Positions 51,625-60,637 of a DNA stretch of 64,000 nt are shown here, piece after piece. Each line of letters opens with the position of its first letter. The stretch's first letter is position 1. The notes under the pieces are model-generated. The model saw only the letters and a list, made by a program, of their open reading frames with translations, did no database searches and was not told the DNA's origin. Source of the stretch: Nodularia sp. LEGE 06071. GTDB taxonomy: Bacteria; Cyanobacteriota; Cyanobacteriia; Cyanobacteriales; Nostocaceae. The DNA is taken from the NCBI RefSeq assembly GCF_015207755.1, contig NZ_JADEWH010000001.1, positions 496,001 through 560,000 of the forward strand, given 5' to 3'. Position numbers and translations under genes: made by a program.

Positions 51625-52692
51625 ATGAAGATCGCTCAAGTCGCCCCCTTATGGGAACGAGTTCCGCCTCCTAGTTATGGAGGTATTGAACTGGTAGTGA
51701 GTCACTTGACCGATGAACTCGTTCGTCGCGGTCATGAAGTTACTTTGTTCGCTTCTGGTGACTCTCAAACCTTGGCTGATTTAAAAGCAGTTTCTCCACT
51801 TGCATTACGCTTAGACAAATATGTCCAAGATTATGCAGGGTATGAAATTTTAGAACTTAGCCAAGTTTACCAACAAGCTGCGGCATTCGATATTATTCAT
51901 TCTCATGTAGGGATAACGGCTTTACCTTTGGCAAGTTTGGTATCAACTCCCACTGTTCATACTTTGCACAACAGTTTTACTCCAGACAACCAAAAAGTAT
52001 TTAGCTACCACCACCAGCAACCTTATGTCAGCATTAGCCAAGCGCAGCGTCAAATCACATTAAACTATGTAGCTACGGTTTATAACGGTATAGAACCTAC
52101 CGATTATCCATTTATAGCCCAACCACAAGAAACCCCATATTTAGCATTCTTAGGGCGTTTTTCTCCTGAGAAGGGGCCACAACAAGCGATCGCCATTGCT
52201 AAACAGACTGGTTGGCGCTTGAAAATGGCAGGAAAAGTTGATGTCGGGGATGCTCTGTTTTTTGAACAAGAGATTCTCCCCCAGATTGATCATCAGCAAA
52301 TTGAATATCTGGGCGAAATCAACCACGCCCAAAAAGCTGAACTTTTAGGAAATGCTGCAATAACTCTGTTTCCCATTAATTGGCAAGAACCTTTTGGCTT
52401 GGTGATGATTGAATCAATGGCGACTGGAACACCAGTGATTGCCATAAATTTAGGTTCTGTACAGGAGGTGATTGTTCACGGTGAAACGGGTTTTATCTGC
52501 CAAAACTATGAAGAAATGGCCAGTGTGATTCCGGCGGCGTTGGCACTCAATCGTCAAGCCTGTCGAAAACATATAGAAAACAAATTTAGTGTTAACCACA
52601 TGGTTAATGACTACGAAGCAGTTTACAAACAAATTCTCACGAGCCGCATTGATTTAAATGATTATTTAGATGCGGCTCAAGCCCGGTTTTAA
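51625..52692 (+). CDS. Glycosyltransferase family 4
   Basis: This 355-residue GT-B enzyme starts MKIAQVAPLWERVPPPSYGG then IELVVSHLTDELVRRGHEVT. The C-terminal domain has FLGRFSPEKGPQQAIAIAK and the donor-site motif EPFGLVMIESMATGTPVIA, with the paired glutamates. It transfers a sugar from a nucleotide donor, probably in cell-surface or osmolyte synthesis. A palindrome precedes it and a small zinc-ribbon gene follows after 54 bp. Confidence 0.92.
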   Translation: MKIAQVAPLWERVPPPSYGGIELVVSHLTDELVRRGHEVTLFASGDSQTLADLKAVSPLALRLDKYVQDYAGYEILELSQVYQQAAAFDIIHSHVGITALPLASLVSTPTVHTLHNSFTPDNQKVFSYHHQQPYVSISQAQRQITLNYVATVYNGIEPTDYPFIAQPQETPYLAFLGRFSPEKGPQQAIAIAKQTGWRLKMAGKVDVGDALFFEQEILPQIDHQQIEYLGEINHAQKAELLGNAAITLFPINWQEPFGLVMIESMATGTPVIAINLGSVQEVIVHGETGFICQNYEEMASVIPAALALNRQACRKHIENKFSVNHMVNDYEAVYKQILTSRIDLNDYLDAAQARF

Positions 52693-52746
52693 TTAACAAT
52701 TTTTTCCAGATTTTAAACAACAATTTTTTTTAGGGATATATTTGCT

Positions 52747-52938
52747 ATGAATACGAGAGTCAACACCTGTCCGTGTTGCGGTGGTTCCCTCCTGCGTCAT
52801 GCCCGTCATGGTGAACTGTATTGGTTTTGCCAGTCTTGCAGGCAAGAAGTACCTCTATTAACTGTTATTCGTGTGCCTAATTCTTCTCTGGAAAACCGGA
52901 AGAAAGAAGTGCTTCCTCAGACAACATTAAAGGAGTAG
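52747..52938 (+). CDS. Small zinc-ribbon protein (63 aa)
   Basis: Two CxxC pairs are visible: CPCCGG at residues 8-13 and CQSCRQ near 28-33, a zinc ribbon. The tail is basic and flexible. It follows the glycosyltransferase in the same direction. I recall similar small proteins beside this glycosyltransferase type in cyanobacteria, but no function is known. Confidence 0.75.
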   Translation: MNTRVNTCPCCGGSLLRHARHGELYWFCQSCRQEVPLLTVIRVPNSSLENRKKEVLPQTTLKE

Positions 52939-53010
52939 GGACAATTTCAATTTCCGCAATTTCCGCAATCTGATAAAATCGGGGGAAGCTGATTAATTAG
53001 GTCGAAAGCT

Positions 53011-54033
53011 GTGTTAGCCGCGTTACTTTACGGTCAGGAAGATTTACGCTTGGAGCAGGTTGTTGACCCCACTCCGGCAGTTGGTGAAGTCGTGATCCAA
53101 GTGGGCGCAGCGACAACTTGTGGTACAGATTTGAAGGTTTGGCGGCGTGGTGGTCATGCGAAGATGCTGAAACCACCGACTCTGTTTGGTCATGAGGCCG
53201 CAGGGCAAATTGTGGCTGTGGGTGCTGGGGTGACAGATTGGCAGATTGGCGATCGCGTTGTCGCGAATAATTCTGCTCCCTGCATGAAATGCTTCTTTTG
53301 TCAACGTCAGGAATATTCTTTGTGTCCCAATATTACCTGGAATAATGGCACTTTTGCGGAATATCTGAAAATCCCGGCGGCAATAGTGCAGCATAATATG
53401 TTACGGGTTCCCGATGAGTTACCGTGGCAATTAGCAGCAATGACGGAACCGTTAGCTTGTGTTTTGCATGGTATCGCTCGTTCTCAGATCAAACCTAAAG
53501 ATAGAGTAGTTGTCTTGGGAGATGGGGCGATTGGTTTGATGTTTGTCGCTGTTTTGGCTGAAACAACGGAAGTGTTGCTGTGGGGAGGTAATGACGCAAG
53601 GCTAAAAATTGGTCAAAAACTGGGTGCAGATCAGATTTTTAATTATCATCAAATCCCAGATATTCCCGGTGTGGTGAAAGAATTGACTCAGGGATGGGGT
53701 GCTGATGTGGTGATTGAAGCTACTGGTGTACCTAGTGTTTGGGAAACTGCGATCGCTTGCGCTCGTCCTGGTGCTACTGTGAATTTATTCGGTGGTTGTC
53801 CACGGGATACGACGATTACTGTGAATACAGAACAGTTACATTACAGTGAACTGACTTTAAAAGGTGTGTTTCATAATACACCGGAATATGTACGTGCGGC
53901 GTTGGCGCTGATAGCTAGTGGTAAAATACCTTTTGAGTTATTGATTAGTGAAACGCGATCGCTACAGGATTTAGAACAAGTATTTAATGATATGAAGGCG
54001 CGAAAGGTGATTAAAGTCGCGCTGATTCCTTAG
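53011..54033 (+). CDS. Zinc-dependent alcohol dehydrogenase family protein
   Basis: This 340-residue MDR protein starts with GTG at 53011. The catalytic zinc ligands are Cys in TTCGTDLKVWRRGG and His-Glu in LFGHEAAGQIV. The structural zinc uses four cysteines in APCMKCFFCQRQEYSLCPN. The nucleotide fold has VVVLGDGAIGLMFVAVLAET. It is closest to sorbitol/threonine dehydrogenase-like members; the substrate is unknown. It overlaps the convergent small gene by 4 bp at stops. Confidence 0.9.
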   Translation: MLAALLYGQEDLRLEQVVDPTPAVGEVVIQVGAATTCGTDLKVWRRGGHAKMLKPPTLFGHEAAGQIVAVGAGVTDWQIGDRVVANNSAPCMKCFFCQRQEYSLCPNITWNNGTFAEYLKIPAAIVQHNMLRVPDELPWQLAAMTEPLACVLHGIARSQIKPKDRVVVLGDGAIGLMFVAVLAETTEVLLWGGNDARLKIGQKLGADQIFNYHQIPDIPGVVKELTQGWGADVVIEATGVPSVWETAIACARPGATVNLFGGCPRDTTITVNTEQLHYSELTLKGVFHNTPEYVRAALALIASGKIPFELLISETRSLQDLEQVFNDMKARKVIKVALIP

Positions 54034-54464
54034 TTTTTTGCAGAGTAAAGCAGATGATCTGGGTCTAGCCAAACAATATAAAAAATCTCGTCAATAAAAA
54101 ACCCATGAACTCTACCATGTTCATTTGAGGACAGGGAAAATTGATAAGGTGTATCAACCAATTGTTCTTCGTTGGGCAAACCAAATCCGCTTTCGCTGGT
54201 ATCTTCCCATTTTATAGGATGACATCTGAGGCTACTGCTACGATTTATTAACAAATCTTGAGCCGTCAGGCTAGATAAAGCTTTTAACCGATCAAGTAGG
54301 GTCAGCCAGTAAATTACCGCTCTTTCGGTACAACAAAATTTTGTATGTCCATTTTGATAATATTTAAACGAAAAGCTGATGCCTTGAGATGACTTCAGCT
54401 TCGTTGGTTTAATACCTAATTTGCTATCTTTGGTAATATCAGTCTTCTTAATCTTCTTCGGCAC
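54030..54464 (-). CDS. Candidate toxin partner of Panacea antitoxin (144 aa)
   Basis: This protein is encoded directly downstream of the Panacea-domain gene and overlaps it by 17 bp. It has a basic N-terminus, then SFKYYQNGHTKFCCTERAVI, a central helix LLDRLKALSSLTAQDL and a C-terminal strand set GRVHGFFIDEIFYIVWLDPD then HLLYS. The last pattern (hydrophobic strand, WxDPxH end) resembles small proteins thought to have RelE-like folds; this is a visual likeness only. Panacea antitoxins neutralise many unrelated toxins encoded next to them, so a toxin role is inferred from position. Confidence 0.6.
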   Translation of the reverse strand: MPKKIKKTDITKDSKLGIKPTKLKSSQGISFSFKYYQNGHTKFCCTERAVIYWLTLLDRLKALSSLTAQDLLINRSSSLRCHPIKWEDTSESGFGLPNEEQLVDTPYQFSLSSNEHGRVHGFFIDEIFYIVWLDPDHLLYSAKN

Positions 54465-54903
54465 GAGATGCGTAGTACTCCTTCATCCAATCCTTTTTAA
54501 TGATTTCGTTGGAAGGTGCATCAGATGCTATATCTCCTCTAGCCCACTTCCAGGGTGCCTCATCATGAGTCATCTGCTCAAGTTCATAAGCATCGCAGGC
54601 AAAGTATTCTTCTGCAAGTTTATCCAGAAACTCTCGAACCTCATCAGTTAATTCTAGTTCTGGGTTAGCATCCTCTAAAATAGGTTGCCATCCAAAAGGC
54701 TTGTACTTCTGGTACAACACAGGTATCACAGGCCCATGTATCCATGCTTCAAAATCTTCTGGGAACAGATGAGTTTCATAGAGTGCAAGATGCCAAGCTT
54801 GAGCATAGTACACAAGTTTTTGCAGCTTTAGATTACTGATAAAAGAGCCTGTTTCATTTGCCAGCCAGATAAAGTAATTTGCTACGTTAAAACATGACAA
54901 CAC
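54448..54903 (-). CDS. Panacea-domain (DUF4065) antitoxin
   Basis: This protein of about 151 residues begins with CFNVANYFIWLANETGSFIS, then LKLQKLVYYAQAWHLALYET and FEAWIHGPVIPVLYQKYKPF. These are the conserved SocA/GepA-like Panacea blocks. GTG at 54903 is the best start: GAGGTG stands 6 bases before it. The ORF can be extended three codons to another GTG. Panacea proteins are widespread chaperone-like antitoxins. It is co-translated with the downstream candidate toxin. Confidence 0.85.
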   Translation of the reverse strand: MLSCFNVANYFIWLANETGSFISNLKLQKLVYYAQAWHLALYETHLFPEDFEAWIHGPVIPVLYQKYKPFGWQPILEDANPELELTDEVREFLDKLAEEYFACDAYELEQMTHDEAPWKWARGDIASDAPSNEIIKKDWMKEYYASRAEED

Positions 54904-55057
54904 TATAATCACCTCTTCAGCCTGCTACACAAGAGCTAGCCTTTATCCCTCTCAATACATCAGTTTACAGAGTTATCGCAAGAAAAGCTATGGAGAATTT
55001 TCTGCTCTCTTTAGTTTAATTGTACTACTTTAAGGCTCTCTCAGGGCAATTGTCAAA

Positions 55058-55408
55058 CTATAGATCCTTCCAAGCTTCGTCTTCCTCTGAATCCAGCCAA
55101 ACTTTGTTCAGTGATGACGCACTCAATTCCAAAAAATCTTTGAGTAATATTTGGGAATTATCAACATCGTTAGCTTGCAAATTCTTGACTCTTGTCAGTG
55201 ATAATCGCGTTAGCTTTGCTATTAGAGCTAAATCAATACCTTCGCGGAGCATATTGAGTGCAACTTGGGTTAACCGTTGCTGCAAACCTTCCTCCCATGC
55301 TTCGCGTAAGATTTGAGGTTGAATTACAGAGTCAGGCATGATTGTCAATTTGTTATGCTCTGTTTTAATCATACCTAGAATATAGTAATTCTCTCCATCA
55401 GCAATCAA
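55058..55408 (-). CDS. Possible chimera: Rpn-type tail joined to antitoxin-like end (116 aa)
   Basis: The middle (ILREAWEEGLQQRLTQVALN, then MLREGIDLALIAKLTRLSL) resembles the C-terminal segment of Rpn/PD-(D/E)XK recombination-promoting proteins. The last 25 residues (LELSASSLNKVWLDSEEDEA, then WKDL) resemble the ends of small antitoxins. Neither half has a catalytic domain. The start is uncertain; ATG at 55339 is an alternative. It lies upstream of the Panacea pair on the same strand and may be a remnant or a fused antitoxin. Confidence 0.55.
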   Translation of the reverse strand: MIADGENYYILGMIKTEHNKLTIMPDSVIQPQILREAWEEGLQQRLTQVALNMLREGIDLALIAKLTRLSLTRVKNLQANDVDNSQILLKDFLELSASSLNKVWLDSEEDEAWKDL

Positions 55409-55510
55409 TTTTTATTCATCTCTCATTTTCTGGGATGAAAAGCGCCCAATTAAGTCCAGCATCTTAAATAGCTTAAACCTGACAGCTTTAATCGAGGCAG
55501 AAGAGAGCTT

Positions 55511-56518
55511 TTATGCTTCCAAGGGGCGTTCTAAGATTATTTTGTAATATCCGAAGGCTTCTGATTTAGGGCTGACAGTGAAAGGCATTAAAAGACCAGC
55601 AATGGAATTTCTGATTAAATATTTAGGTAAGATATAAGCAAGTATTTTGGCTTTCCAAGACAAAGAAAAAAGTGTTAGGGACAATTTTTGTAATTTTGAT
55701 AAAGTAGGCTGAATTGCCAAGGAAACATCTTCAATCGCTTGAATTTGAAAGCCAATTGATTGTGCGATCGCATTCCAATCATCAATCTGTGAAAATCCCT
55801 GCTGCACAGCCATTGAGACTTCTACAAGTAGACTGGCGGTTTTAAGTAACTCAGTCAGTTGTTCAAGCTGGATTTTACGATAGCCATCGAACACAATTAA
55901 TTTTCCCCCAGGGCGCAACACCCGAAAAATCTCTGCTAGGGGAATTTCTGCTGGAGATGCATGACATAAACATTCAAAAGCAAAAACAATATCACAGGAT
56001 TGATCTAAAAAGTTTAATTGATTAAAATTGCCTTCTTGAAAAGATAAGTTAGACAATTTATCGGCTTTTTTATTTGCTATTTTAATATGCGACGGAGTTA
56101 AATCAATTCCGGTGAAGCTGACTTCTGGATACTGCTCGGCTAAAAAACAGCTATTAAATCCTTTGCCACATCCTAATTCTAAAACAGTCTTGGCATCAAG
56201 TTTACTAATTTGTTCGGCAACTACTCGCGGTTGAGCATAATAACCATCTGGATCAAATACACCATCAAAGTTCAACGCCATATGGATAGCATCTTGTCCA
56301 GAGTGATAGATTTGATAACCCCACTCGCTTTGGGTGTAGTAAGAGATGGTAAAATCTGCATCGAATTCTTTTAAGATGGATTCGCAACCAAACAGCCAGT
56401 CAATTTTGGCGATCGCATCGGCTAATGTTAGTTGACTAGCCAGCGTAGCATAGTCAGGTTCGTCTCCCCAAGTCAGTAATTTAATAATAATATTTTTGAA
56501 TGATTTATTCGCTGCCAT
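55511..56518 (-). CDS. SAM-dependent methyltransferase (335 aa)
   Basis: ATG 56518 is used; a frame extension to 56566 is unsupported. A 110-residue N-terminal region precedes a class I methyltransferase core: motif I VLELGCGKGFNSCFLAE, motif II FTGIDLTPSHIKIA, QEGNFNQLNFLDQSCDIVFA and LRPGGKLIVFDGYRK. The C-terminal 100 residues are helical. Substrates of this architecture are often small molecules or lipids. There is no operon partner. Confidence 0.85.
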   Translation of the reverse strand: MAANKSFKNIIIKLLTWGDEPDYATLASQLTLADAIAKIDWLFGCESILKEFDADFTISYYTQSEWGYQIYHSGQDAIHMALNFDGVFDPDGYYAQPRVVAEQISKLDAKTVLELGCGKGFNSCFLAEQYPEVSFTGIDLTPSHIKIANKKADKLSNLSFQEGNFNQLNFLDQSCDIVFAFECLCHASPAEIPLAEIFRVLRPGGKLIVFDGYRKIQLEQLTELLKTASLLVEVSMAVQQGFSQIDDWNAIAQSIGFQIQAIEDVSLAIQPTLSKLQKLSLTLFSLSWKAKILAYILPKYLIRNSIAGLLMPFTVSPKSEAFGYYKIILERPLEA

Positions 56519-56904
56519 AAGTGCTGTCAGAAATATGATGAAATTACTATAGCAGTCTGCTCTCAAAAATCTGGTTTATAAAAATCAGCAGGTAGTCATA
56601 CCAATTTAATATAAAGATGCATAAATAGAATTTAACCAGAAATCCAGTTCCCCTCCTCGCTTGCACCGGAGGGGTTAGGGGTGGGGTCGAAATAATATGC
56701 AGCCTCACAAATCAGCAGGTAGTCATACCGTTGATATATTGCCTATACAGGCTAATTGAGTGAATTTTTATCAATAAATGAGATGAATAAGACTTTATAG
56801 CAGCTAGAGTACCTACAAATCTCATGAAAGAATCTTTCGCCAAAACGGGAAAACTAAGTTTATCCCCTCTTGGGGGAATTTCCATGTAAGTCCCGAATAG
56901 GAAA
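56519..56904. repeat. Intergenic 386 bp with 20-bp direct repeats around a palindrome
   Basis: AATCAGCAGGTAGTCATACC occurs at 56583-56602 and again at 56710-56729. The 107 bp between contain CCCCTCCTCGCTTGCACCGG followed by AGGGG, a hairpin with the GGTTAGGGGTGGGGT filler. This may be a small insertion flanked by duplicated target or a segmental duplication. There is no gene. Confidence 0.6.
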
Positions 56905-57516
56905 ATGCTGAAAAAATCTCTGCTTAACTTCTTGATTTTGCCCTTTTCTCTGGTTCCCTGGCTGGGGATGGGAATGCTGTTTGATTCCCATGCTGATGCG
57001 TTACCAGGGCAAACTACAGAAGAAGTAACTACCTGGATCAAAGCACATCCTACACTTCGCCCTAGACCTGGAGAACGTTTATTTATCCAAAAAAGTGATA
57101 CAGCAGCCCAGCGATTCACTTTTCAAGCATCGGTGTTACCTCCTGGTAGGGTGAGATTAACCCCAGACAGAGGCCGAATTCGGAGTGAACGCCTAGCCAT
57201 GTATGATGCCATTAATGGTATGAGTTTCCAGCGTCTCCAGGAATCTCTGCGGGTAATTTATGGGTTAGATATCTATCAAGATTTTAATCGCGCTCAAGTA
57301 GTATATGAGTATCCTAACCAGAGTGCGATTAACTCGGCGCGTATGGCTAGAACTCCCATCCGGGAAGCTTTACAGGGAGAATTACGTGTGGGCGATCGCT
57401 ATGTCTATTGGCTAGAAATTGCCCAACCCCAAGATAGCAAAGCTTTCACAGGTCAGATGACGGTTTTACTCAAAGCTGACCTCGATAAGTTGGAATCTGA
57501 ATTGCGAAATCGCTAA
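56905..57516 (+). CDS. Exported cyanobacterial protein of unknown function (203 aa)
   Basis: A signal peptide is present (LLNFLILPFSLVPWLGMGML, then FDSHADA). The mature part has WIKAHPTLRPRPGERLFIQK, an Arg-rich RLTPDRGRIRSERLAMYDAI, then LQESLRVIYGLDIYQDFNRA and VGDRYVYWLEIAQ. The pattern looks like a single soluble periplasmic or lumenal domain. I do not recognise a named family. It stands alone. Confidence 0.72.
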   Translation: MLKKSLLNFLILPFSLVPWLGMGMLFDSHADALPGQTTEEVTTWIKAHPTLRPRPGERLFIQKSDTAAQRFTFQASVLPPGRVRLTPDRGRIRSERLAMYDAINGMSFQRLQESLRVIYGLDIYQDFNRAQVVYEYPNQSAINSARMARTPIREALQGELRVGDRYVYWLEIAQPQDSKAFTGQMTVLLKADLDKLESELRNR

Positions 57517-57568
57517 TGGTTGGCGTTTGCTGTGGGTTTGGTTGAACCCAGCCTGCTGCAAGTCGCCC

Positions 57569-57937
57569 CTATAACCCTCCTAATCCTACAGGAGAGGGGG
57601 TTTGCCAAATACCAGAAAATATGCTTTCAGTTGCTAGGGAAATTCTCAGCAAATCTTCCTTCAGCAGAGGCGGCCAATCAACCCCAGCTTTGCGCCCCGC
57701 TACAAATATTTGTTGTGCCTTTACACCCAACTGATAAAGGGAAAAGGCTAATTCTCGGTCGAGATTGGGTGCGTCTTTCATAGATTCAAAGACCACTTTC
57801 AACGCTAACAAAATCGAGGTGATCTGACCGGGTACTGGTGGTTTTCCTAGCTTCATCCGCATTAACAAAGCATCTGGATATTCATCAGTTGTTAGTGTCT
57901 GGGCTACGAGGAGTTTGCGAGCTGTTTCGTAATTCAT
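57569..57937 (-). CDS. Conserved cyanobacterial protein (122 aa), repeat-encoded tail
   Basis: The block MNYETARKLLVAQTLTTDEY then PDALLMRMKLGKPPVPGQIT and LDRELAFSLYQLGVKAQQIF, AGRKAGVDWPPLLKEDLLRI is typical of a cyanobacterial hypothetical family that databases sometimes label dethiobiotin synthetase. I see no P-loop, so that label is not supported. The last 13 residues are read from GGAGAGGGGGTTTG-type repeat DNA, which suggests the original stop was lost. Confidence 0.72.
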   Translation of the reverse strand: MNYETARKLLVAQTLTTDEYPDALLMRMKLGKPPVPGQITSILLALKVVFESMKDAPNLDRELAFSLYQLGVKAQQIFVAGRKAGVDWPPLLKEDLLRISLATESIFSGIWQTPSPVGLGGL

Positions 57938-58296
57938 TTATCCAGCTTATCTTAGTTGATATCACAGCAAGAGTACTTACATACAAATTACTATGAGGAT
58001 ATGATTTTACTAGATATCTTGCTATAGTAACTATTCTTGAGATTTAACCACAGATGCACACAGATATGAGATATAAGGGACTGACAATTAAAAAAATATT
58101 CCATTGCTGAGGTAGGCAGGGGAGCAGGCTTGCCGTGAGCGTAGCCGAATGGGAGCAGGGAGCAGGGGGGATAAAGAACAAATATGGTCTGATGAAATGG
58201 GGCAATTTATTTTCTGGAAATCCCTAAGAACCCCACCCCAATCCCCTCCCCGCAAGCGAAGAGGGGGCTATAATGTACTTCATTTAAGCCAGAGGT
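57938..58296. other. Intergenic 359 bp, low-complexity
   Basis: It contains GGGAGCAGGG and CCCCTCCCCGCAAGCGAAGA filler sequences and no supportable gene. Confidence 0.55.
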
Positions 58297-59823
58297 TTAG
58301 TATTTGTGCTGAGACTTCGCCTCAATTTGTCTGACAACTGTCAGGGCTGAGTAACTGACTCCAGCTGTACCTTCTCCGGGATGTGTTGAGTCACCGACTA
58401 ACCATAAGTGGTTGATGGGTGTGCGATTGGCAAATCCAAAGGGGCCAAAAGTGGGTATTCTTTGACCAATACCGCCAACTATACCGCGATCGCGTCCTGT
58501 GTAATGGGCAAAAGTGCGGGGTGTGGCGGCTTCTTGATGAATGATGGTTTCTTGTTTGAGGTAGAAGTATTGAGAAAGACGGGCGATCGCATCTTCTGTA
58601 TACTTCTGTTTAAGTCCTTGATAATTATCGGTTTCCCACCACGGTGCAGGATCAACAAAGGATGAAGCGATAATTGTCGCTTTCCCATCTGGGGCGCGTC
58701 CATCTCCGGGATGACTGACGGAAACAAACAAAGAATTATTTTCCCCAATGGGACCATCGACATCATAGAGGAATTGTAAGTGCGGCGGACAATCTGGGGG
58801 AATGGCGCTGATATCTACACCTAAATAGACCACAAATGCACCCGACGCTTGGGGTAATTTTTCCACACGATTTTTATAACCAGAGGGTGTTTTTTCTCCC
58901 AATAGTTGCACTAAATTCTGTACGGTGACATTAGCAACTACATGGTCTACAAGTTCTGTGCAGATTTCGCCTGTTTGCTGATTTCTGATGACTACAGCCG
59001 TAGCTTGATTATTTTCCACCTGGATTTGTTCTACAGTGTGGCGCATTAATAACTTAGCACCATCTCTTTCTAAGGATGCAACTAGGCGATCGCTTAGTAC
59101 CTGCATACTACCTTGGAGATGAAATAAACCTTGGGGTAATTGGGAGACACTCAACGCCGTAGCTGCATAAAGTAAAGCAGTCTCCTCAGTATCCACCTGA
59201 GAATATAGCTTTAATTGCAAATCCAAAAACGTTCTCAAACGATGGTCTTTAGCCAGTCCGTAAAACCTTAAAGCATCGCCCACAGTAAATAAAGTATAGG
59301 GTACGGTAATTAATGTACTAGGGCGTACCGCTTGAGTTAACTGCCATAAATCCCACAAACTGCGGGGAGGTAAAACCGGATCACGTCCTTGGAATTGCCA
59401 ACTAGCTTCAAATAACACCGCCATCATCTGCCAAAAAGCTTCACTCCCAGGAAATTGTTTTTGGCGTTCCTCTCGCCATTTCTGGGGGTCACGCCAGACA
59501 TTAATCGGTGTACTTTCCCCAGGTAGATACACAGCACAAGCCGGGTCACAAGGTGTCGCTGCTGGTAAATCTATCCCCAATTCTGAGAAAATCCGGTGAT
59601 GGATTCCCCCTGGTTCTAATCCTGCTACCTGAGTCGCCCCCACATCAAAGGTAAATCCCCGACGTTGAAATGTGGAAGCACAACCCCCCGGAACCAGAGC
59701 TTGGTCTAAGACTAAAACGCTGTAACCCCGATGGGCTAATAAAGCCGCCGCCGTCAGTCCGCCTATCCCCGCACCAATGACAGCAACACGGGATTTAGTT
59801 TTATGAGTAGAAATATTAGACAT
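58297..59823 (-). CDS. CrtD-like carotenoid C-3',4' desaturase/oxidoreductase
   Basis: This 508-residue FAD protein has the dinucleotide motif VIGAGIGGLTAAALLAHRGY, then VLDQALVPGGCASTFQRRGF and TFDVGATQVAGLEPGG. The C-terminal FAD block is HLWLVGDSTHPGEGTAGVSY. This is the CrtI/CrtH/CrtD superfamily. Similarity to cyanobacterial CrtD, which makes myxoxanthophyll-type carotenoids, seems best, with carotene isomerase as alternative. It begins a minus-strand run that contains glycosyltransferases further upstream, but carotenoid glycosylation by those is not shown. Confidence 0.75.
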   Translation of the reverse strand: MSNISTHKTKSRVAVIGAGIGGLTAAALLAHRGYSVLVLDQALVPGGCASTFQRRGFTFDVGATQVAGLEPGGIHHRIFSELGIDLPAATPCDPACAVYLPGESTPINVWRDPQKWREERQKQFPGSEAFWQMMAVLFEASWQFQGRDPVLPPRSLWDLWQLTQAVRPSTLITVPYTLFTVGDALRFYGLAKDHRLRTFLDLQLKLYSQVDTEETALLYAATALSVSQLPQGLFHLQGSMQVLSDRLVASLERDGAKLLMRHTVEQIQVENNQATAVVIRNQQTGEICTELVDHVVANVTVQNLVQLLGEKTPSGYKNRVEKLPQASGAFVVYLGVDISAIPPDCPPHLQFLYDVDGPIGENNSLFVSVSHPGDGRAPDGKATIIASSFVDPAPWWETDNYQGLKQKYTEDAIARLSQYFYLKQETIIHQEAATPRTFAHYTGRDRGIVGGIGQRIPTFGPFGFANRTPINHLWLVGDSTHPGEGTAGVSYSALTVVRQIEAKSQHKY

Positions 59824-59883
59824 TGCTGATTAACTTTAAAATTCTTAATATTACTACTCATAATTTTACCTTAGACTTTTGGA

Positions 59884-60624
59884 CTAATTAACTTGTTGCC
59901 AAAGATAAGCCGTTTCTGTACCTTGGGAATTAGGCTGGTGCAAGTAATAACTCAGCCATGTTAGGGGACTCAAAATTTTACACAACACTCGCCGCTGGCG
60001 ATGGGACAAATGGGAGAACGCCACATCATGACCCAAAACTGTCAGGGGATTGATAAATGTGGCAAACTTCGCACAGGGTAAATCGATTAAAGTCTTCAGT
60101 TCAGCCAAAGTATAACCACGCCGGACATGACCCCATTCCGCCATAACTTCGGACTCACTAGGACAGATAGATTGCATAAATTTGTAATAAGGAAATTGCC
60201 AATTTTCATTGGGAGTACTAATTAACAAAAACCCACCTGGTTGTAAGACTCGCAAAGCTTCAGATACTGCTTTTTGGTCATCTGGAATATGTTCTAATAA
60301 ATCGAACATGGTCACAGCATCGAAGGATTGATTTTCAAAGGGTAAATTAGTCGCATCTCCACAAACAAACTTTACCTTTTTTTGTTGGTTGCAGGGAGCT
60401 TGAGCATATTGGGAATTTAAATCTATATTGGTAATTTGCGACTGTGGATATAACAAAGCTGTTAAGCCACTTTGACCACCGCCTACTTCTAAAATTTGTG
60501 GCAATTCTTGATCTGGTGCAATGTTATGAATAGCACGCATCTTTTCGCGGTAAAAGAATCCTTGAGTGAGTGGTTCTGGGAAAGGATTAGAGGATAAAAA
60601 ATCTTTTAGGTTTGTTTTATACAT
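59884..60624 (-). CDS. Class I SAM methyltransferase (246 aa)
   Basis: Motif I is ILEVGGGQSGLTALLYPQ and motif II ITNIDLNSQYA. VKFVCGDATNLPFENQSFDA, then VTMFDLLEHIPDDQKAVSEA and LRVLQPGGFLLISTPNENW complete a Methyltransf_11-type core. The C-terminal part has a short hydrophobic stretch. It lies 13 bp from the next upstream methyltransferase gene and is in an operon with it and two family 2 glycosyltransferases, which points to modification of a surface glycan or glycolipid. Confidence 0.88.
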   Translation of the reverse strand: MYKTNLKDFLSSNPFPEPLTQGFFYREKMRAIHNIAPDQELPQILEVGGGQSGLTALLYPQSQITNIDLNSQYAQAPCNQQKKVKFVCGDATNLPFENQSFDAVTMFDLLEHIPDDQKAVSEALRVLQPGGFLLISTPNENWQFPYYKFMQSICPSESEVMAEWGHVRRGYTLAELKTLIDLPCAKFATFINPLTVLGHDVAFSHLSHRQRRVLCKILSPLTWLSYYLHQPNSQGTETAYLWQQVN

Positions 60625-60637
60625 CTATTTACAGGAG

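Noticed and set aside
57520-57783. Plus-strand 87-codon frame downstream of the exported 203-aa protein
   Set aside because: Overlaps a better-supported minus-strand conserved gene and is partly repeat sequence.
58149-58334. Plus-strand 61-codon frame near the desaturase end
   Set aside because: Composed of low-complexity intergenic filler, with no ribosome site.
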